Shown here one piece after another: positions 1 to 12,926 of a DNA stretch of 64,000 nt. Source of the stretch: Gongronella butleri (lineage: Eukaryota; Mucoromycota; Mucoromycetes; Mucorales; Cunninghamellaceae); contig JAIWZP010000037.1 of NCBI GenBank assembly GCA_025201375.1, positions 186,001 through 250,000 on the forward strand. The letters run 5' to 3'. A model generated the notes under the pieces. The model was given only the letters and a program-made list of their open reading frames with translations, was not told the DNA's origin and made no database searches. A program made the translations under genes and the position numbers. Positions within the stretch are counted from its first letter, which is position 1; each line of letters opens with the position of its first letter.

Positions 1-92
1 GACTTCCGAGCCATCAATGGGACTGATACAAAAAAAATTGTCTGCATGAGCACTCGTATCCTTTTTATTCTTTTTTTTTTTTTGGCTTACAA

Positions 93-335
93 GAGGATGC
101 GGTGGACGTGAACCAAATGGTTGAGGACCGATTCTTCATCATCAAAGGTGCTGGTTCACGAGCAGCAGCCATACACCGTGACGCCAGTGACGGCACGTGC
201 GAGGGTATCCACAGGCTGCTCAGTAACCTCCAGGCCATGGGTTTCGAAAATGTGGACTCGAAAGAGCGCAGGATGACCACGGTCGTTGTGCTCGACACAA
301 AATGGGCAGCAATACACGACAGGCATGATCCACAA
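93..335 (+). CDS. Possible exon of a gene running in from the left edge; unknown product
   Basis: A T-rich tract ending in a plausible acceptor (around 85-93) is followed by an open frame with ordinary, non-repetitive residues, including the motif VEDRFFIIKGAGSR. It runs into an A22 tract near 333. I recognise no family. The minus strand is also open here and ends in a possible GTAAGCC donor, so the coding strand is not certain. The upstream part of any gene lies outside the window. This could be an internal exon or a pseudogene fragment. Confidence 0.25.
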
Positions 336-365
336 AAAAAAAAAAAAAAAAAAAAGCGAAAATAA

Positions 366-1083
366 ATGTTGGAAAAAGGAAAAAGGAAAAAGAAAGAGTG
401 AAATAGAGAAAATGAACCCGCTTTTACAGCATTCATGCTTGGAATCTACACAATGAATTGCAGCGCGTCTACTGTCGTCTTAGTTTGGTAAATCAAATTG
501 ACATCCCCCTTGATCCCCATCCCTTTGAATGAAAACTATTAGTCCATGGCTAGCTTTGGTAAGCATTGGGACGCGCGAGATCTTCATTGCCGATCAAAAA
601 AAAAAAAATAATAATCAAGAAAATGATATTCGCGCCATTTGATTTTCTCTGGTGAATGGCTCTGCCATAGTTTTTTTTTTTTTTTTTTTTGCAAAAGGCT
701 GGAAATGATGATCGACAGAGAAATAAATATTTCAATCATCGCACAAGTTGCAACGAGAACAATGAAATGAAAGTGGTTCTAATTGGCTAATTTGAAATTT
801 CATTGTGTTCTGGGCAGCATTGAGAAAACCAAGGTACCCCTCGAGGCCATGGACGTCAGAATATACACAACCAGAAGAATCACCGCGCGCCCAAAGCCTG
901 CATTTCTCGAAAATTGTGTGATTGACAATGTTTTTCATGAATTGTGTATATTCAAGCGCCACGTCAGGCTATTTTATTGTAGAAAATAAGAATGTGTACT
1001 GTAGTAAATAAAAAAAGGAGAAATAAGGTCGGATGGCATTGGGGGCGCAGCACTGGGGCGCAACATCAGCCGCATTGGCGATC
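366..1083. other. Spacer without a recognised gene
   Basis: AT-rich spacer with A/T homopolymers near 597 and 670. Short open frames are interrupted by homopolymers and show no family likeness. The right part is the 3' flank of the minus-strand membrane-protein gene. Confidence 0.4.
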
Positions 1084-2198
1084 TTAAGCTTGGCCCTCGA
1101 TTGGGCCAGCGGATGTCGAAGGCGTGTTATTTTGAGGCGCCGTCGTGCCTGTGTCTTCTGCCGGTGCGGCCTGAGATGTGGATTGCTCGGACGACAGTGT
1201 CAAGGTGGACTGCAATTGATTCGGCTGCGCGTCTGGTGGCAATTCTGTGGGCGACGACGTGGAAGCGACAGAGACTTGTGAGACTTCATTAAGAACAGGC
1301 TCGGCCATAGCAGTCAAGGAAGCCGCTATTGCTGGTTGAAGCCCATTTGATATCTCATCCGTGTCCGGGGGTGTGCCTCCATTGGATGGCGATCCATCTG
1401 TCGGCGTGCCTGCATCAGGTGGCGTGCCTCCAAGAGCTGCCATTGTCGAGGTGGTTGAGGATGGGACGAGCTTTGCAAAAAAAAAAAAAAAAAAGTGAAA
1501 TTAGCACAATGAATCCAAAATCTTTTTATTTTTTTTTGCCGCACACGTACCATAGACCACATCAATGCTGGGATATTCAACACCGACCGTACGAGCAGGT
1601 ACACGACGAGCAACAGGGCGTACAAAACGCTTCCAACGATGATGACCAAAAAAAAGCCAATGGACAAGATGGATCCAATGCCACGCCAGACAAAGAGCCA
1701 CGCCAAAACAAAGACAACGAGCGCGCTGAAAAGCGTGTAATTGATAGTCATTTTGCTGACTTGTTGAAGAGAGATGTAGACAGACAGACAATCGTGAGAC
1801 ACCATGGTCGAAATGTATGTCCAGAGGGCCAGATAGGTGGGTTGCCATTGCGCAGTTTGTGGAAGTAGCTCTCCAGGCGGCACCACATGCGGCTGCAGCT
1901 GTCCATGCACAAATGAACCAATATTGGCAATCAAGTAGACAACGGCTGGAAGCAGGCCAATGGCAGCGGCACACGCCAAAATAAACCAAACATATATCTG
2001 AATGGCTCTGACCAGGCTCGCCACCACCGACATGGCCTTGATCATGTGCACCGCGCTGGGATCTGAAGGCGTGGCACCAGATGCCACGTTGGCGCCAGGA
2101 CCCAGTTGAGCCACGTACGGAGAGCCAGGAAGAAAAGAAGAAAATAATTCGTAAAACGCGTCGAGCATTTTTGTCACAGAGTCGAATACTACACCCAT
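1084..2198 (-). CDS. Multi-pass membrane protein of unknown function, 344 aa
   Basis: Two exons, 2198-1551 and 1470-1084, join in phase 0 across an intron with donor GTACGTG and a T-tract/GCAAAG acceptor. The start is the MGVVFDS methionine; the poly-T coded stretch upstream is not plausible protein. Residues about 52-110 and 158-215 are strongly hydrophobic and give roughly four membrane segments, among them ALVVFVLAWLFVW and FFLVIIVGSVLYALLLVVYL. After the intron the protein changes to a polar, Pro/Thr/Ser/Gln-rich tail of about 125 residues, probably disordered. I do not recognise the family. Topology suggests an integral endomembrane or plasma-membrane protein with a flexible C-terminal tail. 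Coding status is well supported by exon phase and composition. Confidence 0.7.
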
Positions 2199-3662
2199 GC
2201 TGATGAGAAAGATAAAAAGGAAAGGTAAAAAAAAAAAAAAAAAGAGAGACAAAAAGCCATCTTGCATAAATTTTGCTTTTTATTCTCTTCCTGGCATGAA
2301 TTCATTGTTCTCCAAGCTCAATCAAAGAATCGTCGCGCCTTTCAGGGGTGAGGCGCGCTGCCAATTCCAGTTTGGGAATAGAGATTCATGCAACAATGGC
2401 CCAAAGTGACCATTATTTTCGAAATCATTGTTTTCTTTGCTTGCTGCTGCTTTAATCCCTGTTTGCATTGAAGTGCATTTGTTGTGTATTTCACGTAATG
2501 GATGAGGGGAAAAAACGTTTCACTGATTGTCGATTGGCACCGCCAGCACTCGGTGGGCAGATTTAAAGATAAAAATCATCCACATGTGATCAATTGTGGG
2601 CATTTGGATTGCCCCTACAGGATTTTCTTTTGATGCCAAGCATACTTCCATGCGCATGACGCTTGGTTAAATCGCCTGGAATGACATTGCAACGCTCGGA
2701 AAGTCGCAATGCTTATACGGCCACTTGCGAGCCCAAATTGCTCATTTTTCGATCATCTTTCAGCAATGCCATTACCATGGCTTGCAAATGCGCTCAACAT
2801 TCGCGAGGCTGCATTTATCCAGGCTGAAGAAAAATAACACGCATCATTTTCAAAGCTGAAATAAACTTATTTCAGGGATTCGTGTCGTCTTTTGTGTGTT
2901 TCTTTGTGTTTTCGATGCTTTGCTGCGACAAGCCGCATGTAAATAACATGGAGTGAGTGATGGGATAGATGCCCATTAACTTGACGTGGAGACGCGCACC
3001 TGTACGGAGATTTGCAATACTGGGATGTCGACCAGGGTGTCAAACAGCCTAAAAGAAAAATTTCATGTCAAAAAGCGCGTCAATCTAGTGCAATTGCTGA
3101 GCCACTTGATCCATTTTCGGGTGCTGCTGCGCAGTGAATTGCAATGCGTTGCATTCGGCGTGATTTGTGTAACCTATGTCTGATTTAGTGCCCGCCATGC
3201 AGAAATCGCAGCCATGGTGGCTCTGTGCATGGTCACCGTCGGTTGGCCAGCCAGTGGTGGGAACAATTGATCTGCCTTTGGTTGTGAAAAAGCACAGAGC
3301 GCACGTTTCCTGGGCCCGACACCGCGTGCAGGAGCCCAAAGTAGCTACGTGTCCAACACACTCCTTTTTTTTTTTTTTTTTTTGCTGCAACAAGGGTGCG
3401 TGGGCTCCTTTTTGGCCAAGCTGCATGCAGGTCCTGATCCTTTCGGCCAATGACGACAGAAAAGAACAGAAAAAAAGGCAAAAGCAGGCGAGTCTGGGCC
3501 TTTTTTGACGCTTAGGTAAAGCCCAGCGGGGTGAAGGATGATCTGCACGGCGTTTCTGGGCAATCCAAATAAAGGCAAGGGGTCAATTCTGATCCCGCTT
3601 GGATTTGCTGTTGCTTCTCTTCTTCCAACCACTTTTTTTTTTGTCTTCATTCACATTTTGTT
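2199..3662. other. Spacer, 1.46 kb, between divergent genes
   Basis: It separates the starts of the minus-strand membrane-protein gene and the plus-strand SLC35-like gene, so it should hold both promoters. T/A tracts lie at 2228 and 3364. A possible short frame at 3176-3508 reads through a poly-T tract as poly-Phe and is not accepted. No repeat or RNA gene is seen. Confidence 0.4.
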
Positions 3663-5356
3663 ATGGTTCTCAACAGCTCTGGCGAGAGGCTATACACCTT
3701 GTTTCACCAGTGCATGTTTCTTCTCACTGGTCTGGTCCAAACTTTTGGCAGCCAGTGGATGTTCTACAAGGGCGCAGCTTGTAAGTTTTTTTTTGTTTTT
3801 GCGTCTTTTTACGCGCTCGCGCCTGCAACTCAGGCCTGATACTTGTCTTTCTTCACCTTTCTCGATGCTCCCTAGCTGGAGACAGCTACTTGACGCAGCT
3901 GGCGACGTATCTTGGGATGACGTGCGTGATTTTCTTAGTTCCATCGATCAAACGGCGCCAAACAACGAAATACGAGCTCGTCCAGCAGCAAGATCAGGTA
4001 ATAAGCGACCAATTGCAATGGCGGCCGGCCCGGATCGGCTGACCACTGTGTGTGGGTTTGCATTTGATTAGGATCAGATCGACCTGCAGACGCTTGAGCA
4101 AGAAAACGATGATGAAGACGACGAAAAGCCTAAAAAGGGGTACGAGGAGGGCGTCATCCACCACCCGTCAATCATGAAATTGTCGTTGCTGGACACGGTT
4201 GCCAATTTCTGTGTGACATTGGGCTTCTCCATTGTTGGCAGCGGTGTAAGTAGATTGGAAAACGCCAAAAAAAAAAAAAAAAAAAAACCAGGAAATGCTC
4301 ACAAATCACCCGGGTTTCGCATTCGCATGGCAGCTTTATCAGATCGTGTACTCGAGCATCGTGATTTGGTGCGCCATTCTGTCGTACTTTTTGATGAATC
4401 GCAAGCTTGCCACCGTGCAATGGCTCGCGATCTTTGGCACCAGCGCAGGTCTCACTGTTTGCTCTCTCAGCAATTTCAGCTCAGAGTCCACCAATGCAGA
4501 GCACGGTAAGAATTAGGTGGTGCGCGCCGCTACTTGGCGCTGTTGCTAATTTTTCCCACTTCTTCCCATTCTTTCTTAAGGCACCACGGCATTAATGATG
4601 TTTGGCACGCTTTTGACGGTGGGTGGCACGTTTTTCTATGGTAATTATCTAGCTGCGCGTTGATTGGGAAGAAAGAGGAGCAAGAAAATCAAGATTGGAT
4701 TGTGTCTGTGCGTTCCTATACTGACGTCGCGTCGTTTTTTTTCGCGTTTAGCGTGTCTTTACGTGTACTCGGATTACTTGTTGTCCAAGCAGCAGCCACC
4801 TCCACTCCCGGCGCGCGTTTGCTCGTATGTCGGCATGTACACGACGGCCATCTCGCTCTTTTGGATCGCGTTCTATACAATGCCACGTTTTGACATGTTG
4901 ATCCGCGTCCACGACACGACGCCCAATGAGGTTGCCTTTATGTATCTGCTCTTGGTCGTTGCCAGCGGCCTCCACGCATGGAATTACTATGAGCTGATTG
5001 ATCGCTCGGGCAACGTAAAGCAAAAAAAAAAAAAAAAAAAAAAAAAAAGCGCGACACGACACGTTTTGAGCGATTTTTTCTTTATTTTTAGGTGGCCACT
5101 GGTATTTTGCAAGGTCTCCGAGCAGTGATTGTGTATGGTCTCTCTCATCTTTGGTACTGCGCGTCTGATTCTGCACAATGTATGGGTTTTTATCGTGCCG
5201 ATCGTTGCGTGATCATGTGTTTCTCACTTTTTTTTTCTTTTCCCTCATGGCGCACGTGGCTTCTTGTCTATAGGTTTCACCGTGTACAAGGGCTTTGGCT
5301 CCTTGTTGGTGATCGTGTGTGTGTTTGTCTTTACGATCAGCGGGCCATCCAAGTAA
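3663..5356 (+). CDS. SLC35/DMT-superfamily transporter-like membrane protein, 359 aa
   Basis: Eight exons close in phase: 3663-3780, 3876-3997, 4072-4245, 4334-4505, 4581-4640, 4752-5014, 5092-5179 and 5274-5356. The protein has about ten hydrophobic segments. The N-terminal helix (LLTGLVQTFGSQW) and the paired segments around YQIVYSSIVIWCAILSYFL and QWLAIFGTSAGL resemble the SLC35F branch of the drug/metabolite transporter superfamily. The last exons give HLWYC...QCFTVYKGFGS and a final helix, also fitting that fold. An acidic loop (about residues 80-100) separates the first two helices from the rest. Members move nucleotide-sugars or other solutes in Golgi, vacuole or plasma membrane; the substrate cannot be read here. 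Introns 3 and 6 hold long A tracts. The exon 4 acceptor could instead lie about 45 bp upstream. Confidence 0.72.
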
Positions 5357-5605
5357 AAAAGTGCAGGGCAAGCCCGCCTTTTTTTTTCAAAAAAATAGAC
5401 ATTTCGCCATCAATTTGTCTCCGTCACCCCGCCACGATACCCATCCTTTGCTCTAGCACTTTCTATTGTTCTTTTTTGTTCCGCGGAGAACAAAACAAAT
5501 GGGCACACTCCGGATGTTTGGCGAAATAAAAGCACAATTTTTTGATTTTGCAATTCGATGATGTCATTTGTGTCACGCTCGCATCTTCACGATCGCTGGA
5601 TATAG

Positions 5606-6668
<1,063 letters not shown>

Positions 6669-7121
6669 GTTCCACGCCCTCCTTCCCCCCTTCCCCATTT
6701 TCCCTTCTCCCTTTGCCTCTCCCCCTCCCCACACACAACACACACAAACACACAACCCCTCGCCAATACAAAGTGCCCTGAAGTTCACCCTACAACTGGA
6801 CCCAATCCTTGTGCACAATGCAGCTCTCTCGAGCTTAACCCCAACCTTGGAAATGGGGTGTCCCTACCAAAGTCCTTCTTTTACCCGCAAAAAGCCGAGC
6901 CACGCACGCCATGAAGATGTCAAGCGTCGCTTATGTGTGTGGCTATAAGGAAAATGCGTGGATACAAGTTGCTGGGGTGAGGGGGAGTGTCACGGGAAGG
7001 AGTGCCGCTAACAAAGCCCTTTTTTTTTTGGCTATGGATGCGACGTGCCAGAAAGGTGCCCCTTGCGGAAATTGAAATCAACTTCTAAAAAAGGAAAGTG
7101 GGACACAGCAGAAAAACGCGT

Positions 7122-7126
<5 letters not shown>
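6669..7126. other. Spacer upstream of the HNH-module gene
   Basis: C/A-rich then T-rich sequence without a recognised gene. It includes pyrimidine-rich stretches such as the CA-rich block near 6730-6770. Confidence 0.35.

Positions 7127-7164
<38 letters not shown>
7127..7164 (+). repeat. CT dinucleotide microsatellite, (CT)19
   Basis: An uninterrupted CT run about 150 bp upstream of the ATG at 7313. Pyrimidine-rich tracts are common in fungal core promoters and 5' leaders, so it may be part of that promoter. Confidence 0.9.
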
Positions 7165-7168
<4 letters not shown>

Positions 7169-7312
7169 TAACCTTTCCTTTTTCCTTTCTTTTTCATTTT
7201 TCCCTTTAGCTCTACCTATTCCCTCGTTTTACGTTTATTCATTTGTACACACTCTAGTCTCCGAATTCCACACGTTCCCATTTGTGTCTGGGCTTGCGCC
7301 TCGGTCTTTACA

Positions 7313-9410
7313 ATGTCTGTCGAAAACGAAATGGCTCGCCGTCGAGCGATCATTATCCGGGACCTGGACCTTCCTGTGAAGGAATTTTCCCCTAAGCCAG
7401 GTAAGAAGCATGGATGTCACTATTCTGCTTATTATTCTTTCTAAAACGCGCTTTTATTTGTTCTTCCTAGTCCCTATCGTCTATGTTGTCAGCGCCAAAA
7501 GAAGCCAAAAGGTTTTCGACAAGCTTCCGCTTTACATTGATACGGAGAGCCAAATGTACAAGAAGAAGGTCTCTACAATGAAAAAGCTTACAGTGGTCGT
7601 GAAGCCATCCGGTGTCATGTGCTCGGTGTATGCAAACAACGAGAAGTACGACATCAACGTCAAGCGCGCGATGGCCGAAACGTTTTTCGCATCAACGCCC
7701 GACGACCTGATCATTCACAAGGACGGCAATCCTTTCAACGTGCGCGCTCAAAACCTTGTGGTCGTGTCAAAAAAAGAATTTGCCAGCTACTATTTACAAT
7801 GGCTGCAGGTAAACTGGGTGATGGGGAAGAAAAAAAGAAAAAACGAGCGCGACGCGAGCGTGTCTAACTTTTTTTTTTAGAAAATGGCTCCCGGCGTCCA
7901 GCACTTTATCCTTGAATTCAACACTTGGCTCTTGATCATTGACGACACGGGCGTCGTTTATTCCGTCCACTCTGCCCGCGCCTTGTCACAGCAGCTTGAC
8001 GCCGCGGGCTATATGCATGTGAGGGTCAACGGCCGCTCTGAGCTTGTGCACCGGCTGGTCTGGCTGGCGTTCAACCAACCGAAAACAATCGACCCCGAGT
8101 GGGAAGTAGACCACAAGAACAATGTGCGCCATGACAATCGCCCTAGAAATTTGCAGCTGCTGACAGCGAATGACAATCGACAAAAGCCTGCACCTCCTGG
8201 CGCCCCGTCGTATGCCCGCCCGGTCCCTCCTGCCCCCCGCGCACCGGATCCTCTGGAAATGCTGCCTTCAAGCTGGACCACAATTGGCCGTCTGCTTCAA
8301 GGCAATCACCCGCACCACGAGCTCTCCATTTGCGGCCGAGTTCGCCTTGTCGGCAGCACTGATTGTCTGACGATGCAATGGGATCAACGCGGTGAATACC
8401 TTTGCGTCCAGATCCCGTGCTCGGACTCAGGTCAGCGTGTAACATACAGAGTCCACCAGCTTATGGCAATGGTCTACAAGCTGCCTCGCCTGGATTTGAG
8501 TGCGCCGACTGTCGCGCGTGATTCCGCCCCTTCCACACCAAGCGAGAGCGCCTCATCGTCCGCAGCTACGCCGTCGGCATGGATCGAAGACCTGCGCATG
8601 GACTCTGACCCACCCACGCCCACGCCCACGCCAAGCATCTCGTCCTGCGGTCAATCATCGTCTATTGCGCTTGCTGACGAGACCCCGACCACAGCCGAGG
8701 ACGACCCAGATGAATCCGCTCTAGATCTCTACATCCGCATGGCTGCAAATGGTATCGTCATTGATCATGCGTCACAGACGGATAAGACGGACAACCGCCT
8801 ATCCAATCTGCGGTACGTGACCCCTCGCGACAACGCGACGCTCAAGAGCGGTAGGATAGTAAAGATTCGTGATCTGCAGACCGGCGAGGCCCTCGTGTAC
8901 AGCAGCATGGCGCGCGCGAATGCAGCTATTGGCCAACGTTCCAGCAAATCAAATGATGTCAATCATTTCTGCCGGAATGTCACATGGGAAGGCATCAAGC
9001 GCTCCTGCGTGGTCTTCCAAAAAGTCGATGATATGGTAAGAAATCTCAAAAAAAAAAACCCACCAATTTTTCAATTCTTTTGTTTCTCTCAGGAACAGCC
9101 CCTCGATCCGACTCCTTGGCAGGAACTCACCCCCACCGGTTCAATTTTCATGGTGTCGGATCCCGGCTCTGGCGAAGAGGCGCAAAAATTCTTCAGCGTC
9201 GGCGAGATGGCGCGCGTGTTGGATATGACTCTTGGCGTGTTGCAAAAGTATATCCCCTCTGAAGGCTCTAGCGTGACGATCGGCTCCAAGACGGCACCTA
9301 ATGCCAGAGCAGCACTGGGTTTCCGCAAATTGTCGTGGAATGGCACACGCCGGGAGGCTTTGACCATAAAATGCCTAAAAAAAAAAATAGCCCAACCCAC
9401 CTCAGTCTAA
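7313..9410 (+). CDS. Protein with three HNH_3-like endonuclease modules and NUMOD-like segments, 632 aa
   Basis: Exons 7313-7400, 7471-7808, 7881-9035 and 9093-9410 close in phase. Module 2 (residues about 186-243) is clearest: VHRLVWLAF, then EVDHKNNVRHDNRPRNLQLL, matching the H-RLV-AF and DH-x-N-x3-N-x-L pattern of HNH_3 homing-endonuclease domains. Module 3 has VHQLMAMVY (about 333), a Ser/Pro/Thr-rich insert (348-423), then VIDHASQTDKTDNRLSNLRY (435-454). Module 1 (about 94-130) is more degenerate, with LIIHKDGNPFNVRAQNLVVV. A NUMOD1-like helix segment follows module 3 (about 468-518), and a similar one sits near the C-terminus (VGEMARVLDMTLG). Relatives cut DNA and usually live in phage or organelle introns. 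Here the gene has its own spliceosomal introns, so it looks domesticated. Whether it cuts DNA is unknown. The third intron (57 nt, no stop) could be retained in frame. Confidence 0.75.
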
Positions 9411-9669
9411 AGTCCCCTTGTTCTCTGCATAGGCATTTGATACTCCAAAAAAAAAAAGTACCTGAACCCTTTCCCTCTGGATCTATTACCCCCACCCCCC
9501 TTCTGCTTATGCATCATTTTACTCCAAAAAAATAAAGAGTCACTGCTGCTTTGTAGCATTTGGACGTGCTCTACTCATCGGTGCATGCGATAGATTGCTT
9601 ACTTTTTTCAATGTCATTGTGACAAAAATCAAGACAATGACACGCTTTTTTACACGACTTCTACTTATT
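9411..9669. other. Short spacer, 3' flank of the HNH-module gene
   Basis: AT-rich sequence with A tracts and an AATAAA-like element near 9529. No gene seen. Confidence 0.35.
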
Positions 9670-10160
9670 TCAAGCGTATCGTTTTGTTGTAACAATGATA
9701 TCTACAAGATGATCGACACCAATGACATTTACATGGATACAGGCAACGCGCCATGAGCAGCAGCTCGACGGCGTTGCCCGAAGTCTCGCACGTTTGCTTG
9801 AAGACGCCGTTTTCCCTGGTCACGAGGGCACAGGAGGGCGTGTCATACTCGACGACCTTGCCCTGATCAAGCACGAGAAACACGGTAATAATCAAAAATG
9901 GTGCGCAACCCAATGTGTGCAATGCAGATCAGCGCCAAATTCTTGAATTCAGCAGGAATCGTCCGCTGGAGGCATCGGTCCGTGTCAAAATCGTCCGAGG
10001 ACGTCGCCTCGTCGAGAACAATCAAGGCCGATTCCTTGACCAGAGCACGGCATGCGCAATGAGCTGCCCCTGGCCTTGTGGGAGATTTTTGATCGCCTTC
10101 TGTGATGGGCGATTTTCCAAACAAGCCCGGCAAGCCGGACTTGAAAGAGTGTTGCGCATA
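9670..10160 (-). pseudogene. Second ABC transporter remnant (ABCC-type NBD2), frameshifted
   Basis: On the minus strand the sequence reads, with frame breaks, LVKESALIVLDEATSS, TDRCLQRTIPAEFKN, LICIAH, LRTIFDYY, then in another frame LDQGKVVEYDTPSCAL. These are the Walker B, D-loop, H-loop and tail of an ABCC NBD2. An extra T in the stretch after LRTIFDYY and further shifts before LVKES destroy the frame. Unlike the plus-strand remnant at 5.6-6.7 kb, no introns interrupt the two positions where that copy has them. A remnant of an intronless paralogue, a retrocopy or ancient decay are all possible. No Walker A is found. Confidence 0.65.
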
Positions 10161-11525
10161 TAGTGGAAGGCGGCGCCGCCCTCGCGCCGCACCCACCCAA
10201 GAGAGAAGCAAAAAAAGATTCATCACTATGCATTAAGACATTATGAACTGAGCGTAGAAATAAACATTCCTCGTGAGACCGTCGCACGGCGGGCTCATTT
10301 TTTTTTTTTTTTGGCCGGATGCACGCCGCTAGCATGCGCACGCGCTTATTTTTTTCCACAAGCACGAGACGGTCCGGGCAAAATGGCCGGGCTGATAGAA
10401 TGAATTTTTTTCAGCGACCAATGCGCAACTGGTTTCCTCTCGTCACTTTTGGAACATGGCCTTAAAGGGCCAATTGTAAACTTGCGATGAAGGATACTAC
10501 GGGGTCACATGAAGACCACAAATGGGCTGTCTTTTGTCTTACTTTGTCTTTTGGAATGTCCGCGGCTGCCCGTCTGATGGGGTAAATGGCCAAGGGCAGC
10601 AATACCGGCAAGCGCGCGCTTATTTCGCGAGAAAATGCGAGAAAACTGAGGCACGTTACTCAAATTCAATTTGCCTTGCCATGGCGGGGCGCGTGCACGG
10701 GGTGAAGCGAGCTATGCACACGCTCAAAAAGGAGGGCGCGCCCTTTTTTACTCTTGCCAACGAGGTCATGCCCATGCAAAACGATAAAAATCACTTTTTT
10801 TTCGCGTTTGATCGTTTTTTCAGCAAAAAAAAATCTCAATTTGCTTGCTTGGCTAACCTGCCTGCAAGGACAGAAATTGTACATGGTGGCGTGCCGTGCG
10901 ACACGTGTTCTGCGCAACTGCCAACATCAGATCGATAAGCCTGGCCGTCAAAAATCAAAAAAAAAAAAAAAAAAAAAGGAGTAGGACGAAAATGGCGCGT
11001 GTCTTGTGCACTGTGAGGGGGCGGCCATCGATTTTTTGGGGCCCAACGTGCTCGGAGTTGGCAGCTGCATGAAAAACAAAAAGGTTGTTGCGGATGGGTT
11101 CCTCTGAAAAGACCAATTGGAATAAAGGGAGGGCGGTGCGAAGCGTAGCCGATTGAATGCAACACAAAGAAAAGGTGAGATGACCCTGGTGTGCCTTATC
11201 TCCACGGCCAGAATGCTTTTGCCTTTTAAAGAAGGCTCTTCGGTCCATCCTCAAAGCTTAAAAAAAAAAAAGACGCTGGTCCAACCATTCCCACTTTGGC
11301 ATCACGTTTCCTTTTAATGCTGTCCTCCCTGTTCCCTTCCCATGTGGATTGACCTGGCTTGGCAAAAAGACATCTCTCTTTCTTATTTTCTTTTTTTTTT
11401 CTTTTAAATTGATTTTCTTTCTCGCTAAACTTTCGCACTGTGTGTGATCCCTGCCCTTTTTTGGTTCTTTTCCTGAATTGCTTCTCTCCCGGCCTCTTCA
11501 ACCTCTTTTACACGACACACACACG
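10161..11525. other. Spacer, about 1.36 kb, no recognised gene
   Basis: Contains T/A tracts near 10300 and 10955 and several poly-Lys or poly-Phe artefact frames. The last 150 bp are pyrimidine-rich and probably form the promoter of the gene at 11526. Confidence 0.4.
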
Positions 11526-12387
11526 ATGATGAAATCACCAACATTGCAATTTAACATGCTGAATATCTCTTCGTACTCTGACGATGAGGACGAAGACGAT
11601 CAATCCATGACTTGTGGCACAATGAGCTCCGTGGCATCCGATGCGCACATGGACCAGGCGGCCATGGCCTGCGATGTGATGTCTGTGCGATCGGCATCGT
11701 CATTGACCATGTCGTTCTTTCAACATGCCCTTGAAAATGAGCTCGAGACGAATCAATCAAGAAACACCTACTTTATGGACGGCGGTAACAGGTTTATTTC
11801 TGTAAGTCGACCCATTACATCACGCAAAAACAAAAACAAAAAAAAAAAGAAAAAGAAAAAGAAACAAAAAGCGTGTCATGTGGATCGAAACGCAAGGGGA
11901 AGAATGGACCACTCAATCCCCCCAATTTTTTTTCATTTCATCTTAGGTCCCTAATCTTGGCTATCATACCAAGCCAAGTGCCAGCATTGCGCGCCTGTTT
12001 GAAGACTGGCTTGCGGAAAAGCTGTATTGCCAGCCCACATCGGAGGCTGCGGAGCAGCAGCGGCTGCCGATTCTGCAAGATAGCGTGGAGCTTGTTGCTG
12101 AGGATATTTTGAACAAGATCAAATCCAATCAAATGTGGCGCAAAGGCATCGATAAAGTCCTCATCAAGGTGCGTGCCGGGCACGTCTACACTTACCATTC
12201 GCTCGAAGGCGGCCAGCCGCTCATTACACAAGAAATGGAAGAATTGTTCCAGCAATTTCCACTCTTTGTCGAAATGCACGTCCATGCCACACTCCGCGAG
12301 GGCGCGCCATCCACCCAATGCATGCTCTCTATCGAAAACGTCACTGTCAACCCGCATCAGCCCTACAAAATCATGGAGGAGTTCTAA
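11526..12387 (+). CDS. Hypothetical protein with acidic N-terminus, 238 aa
   Basis: Two exons, 11526-11801 and 11947-12387, join in phase 0 with a GTAAGT donor and a TCTTAG acceptor. The first methionine of MMKSPTLQF follows a pyrimidine-rich leader. Residues 15-30 are acidic (SYSDDEDEDDQ). The first 90 residues are Met/Ser-rich and probably disordered. The second exon encodes a compact, mixed hydrophobic region (about 93-238) with features such as RLFEDWLAEKLY, VELVAEDILNKI and a valine-rich segment FPLFVEMHVHATL. It ends at TAA, followed by a T tract. I recognise no family; a soluble cytosolic or nuclear protein is likely. Confidence 0.7.
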
Positions 12388-12926
12388 TCGCCCCTCTTTT
12401 TTTTTTTTCTCTTTTTGTCCTTTTCCCAATTTTGTTATCAATTATTTACCCTGCTTGCTCGCTCGCGTGCCCGCACGCATAATGAGCCCCCTACCTCCCT
12501 TTTATCACCCCTTGTGCGCCAATGCGTAAACAAATCAACCAAATCTTTTATCTATACCCCCTCGACGACCAATGAAATAAACCGATTTCAGCCAGCACGG
12601 AAGCCAACTCACCCTTTCATTATCCTATCGCGCTGTTTCGTCATAGGCAATTCCGGCATCGTCCATTTCCTTCCTCCCCCCCGCCTCCCTCCAGAAAAAA
12701 AGGGGGGAAGAGGAATTGGCAACCATTCCATTCGTACCCCACGCCATGAGGGGGGCCCAAACGACACTAAAATGGTTCAAAACATCCATGGACAAGCCCA
12801 AGCGACCCTGTTTCTTGGACACCAAGGACAATCAATTCGAGTAAAACAAAAAAAAACAAAACGACGCTTCATTTCAAATAAAAGTACATGACATCATTGC
12901 AAAATCCCAATTTTTGCTTTTTCGTT
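12388..12926. other. Intergenic region between convergent genes
   Basis: Pyrimidine-rich 3' flank of the 238-aa gene, then purine-rich sequence. AATAAA-like signals occur near 12575 (plus) and 12878. No gene is seen in it. Confidence 0.4.

Noticed and set aside
4246..4333. Alternative acceptor for SLC35-like exon 4 at about 4291
   Set aside because: It keeps the frame but inserts 15 polar residues between two membrane segments; the acceptor at 4333 gives the better helix junction.
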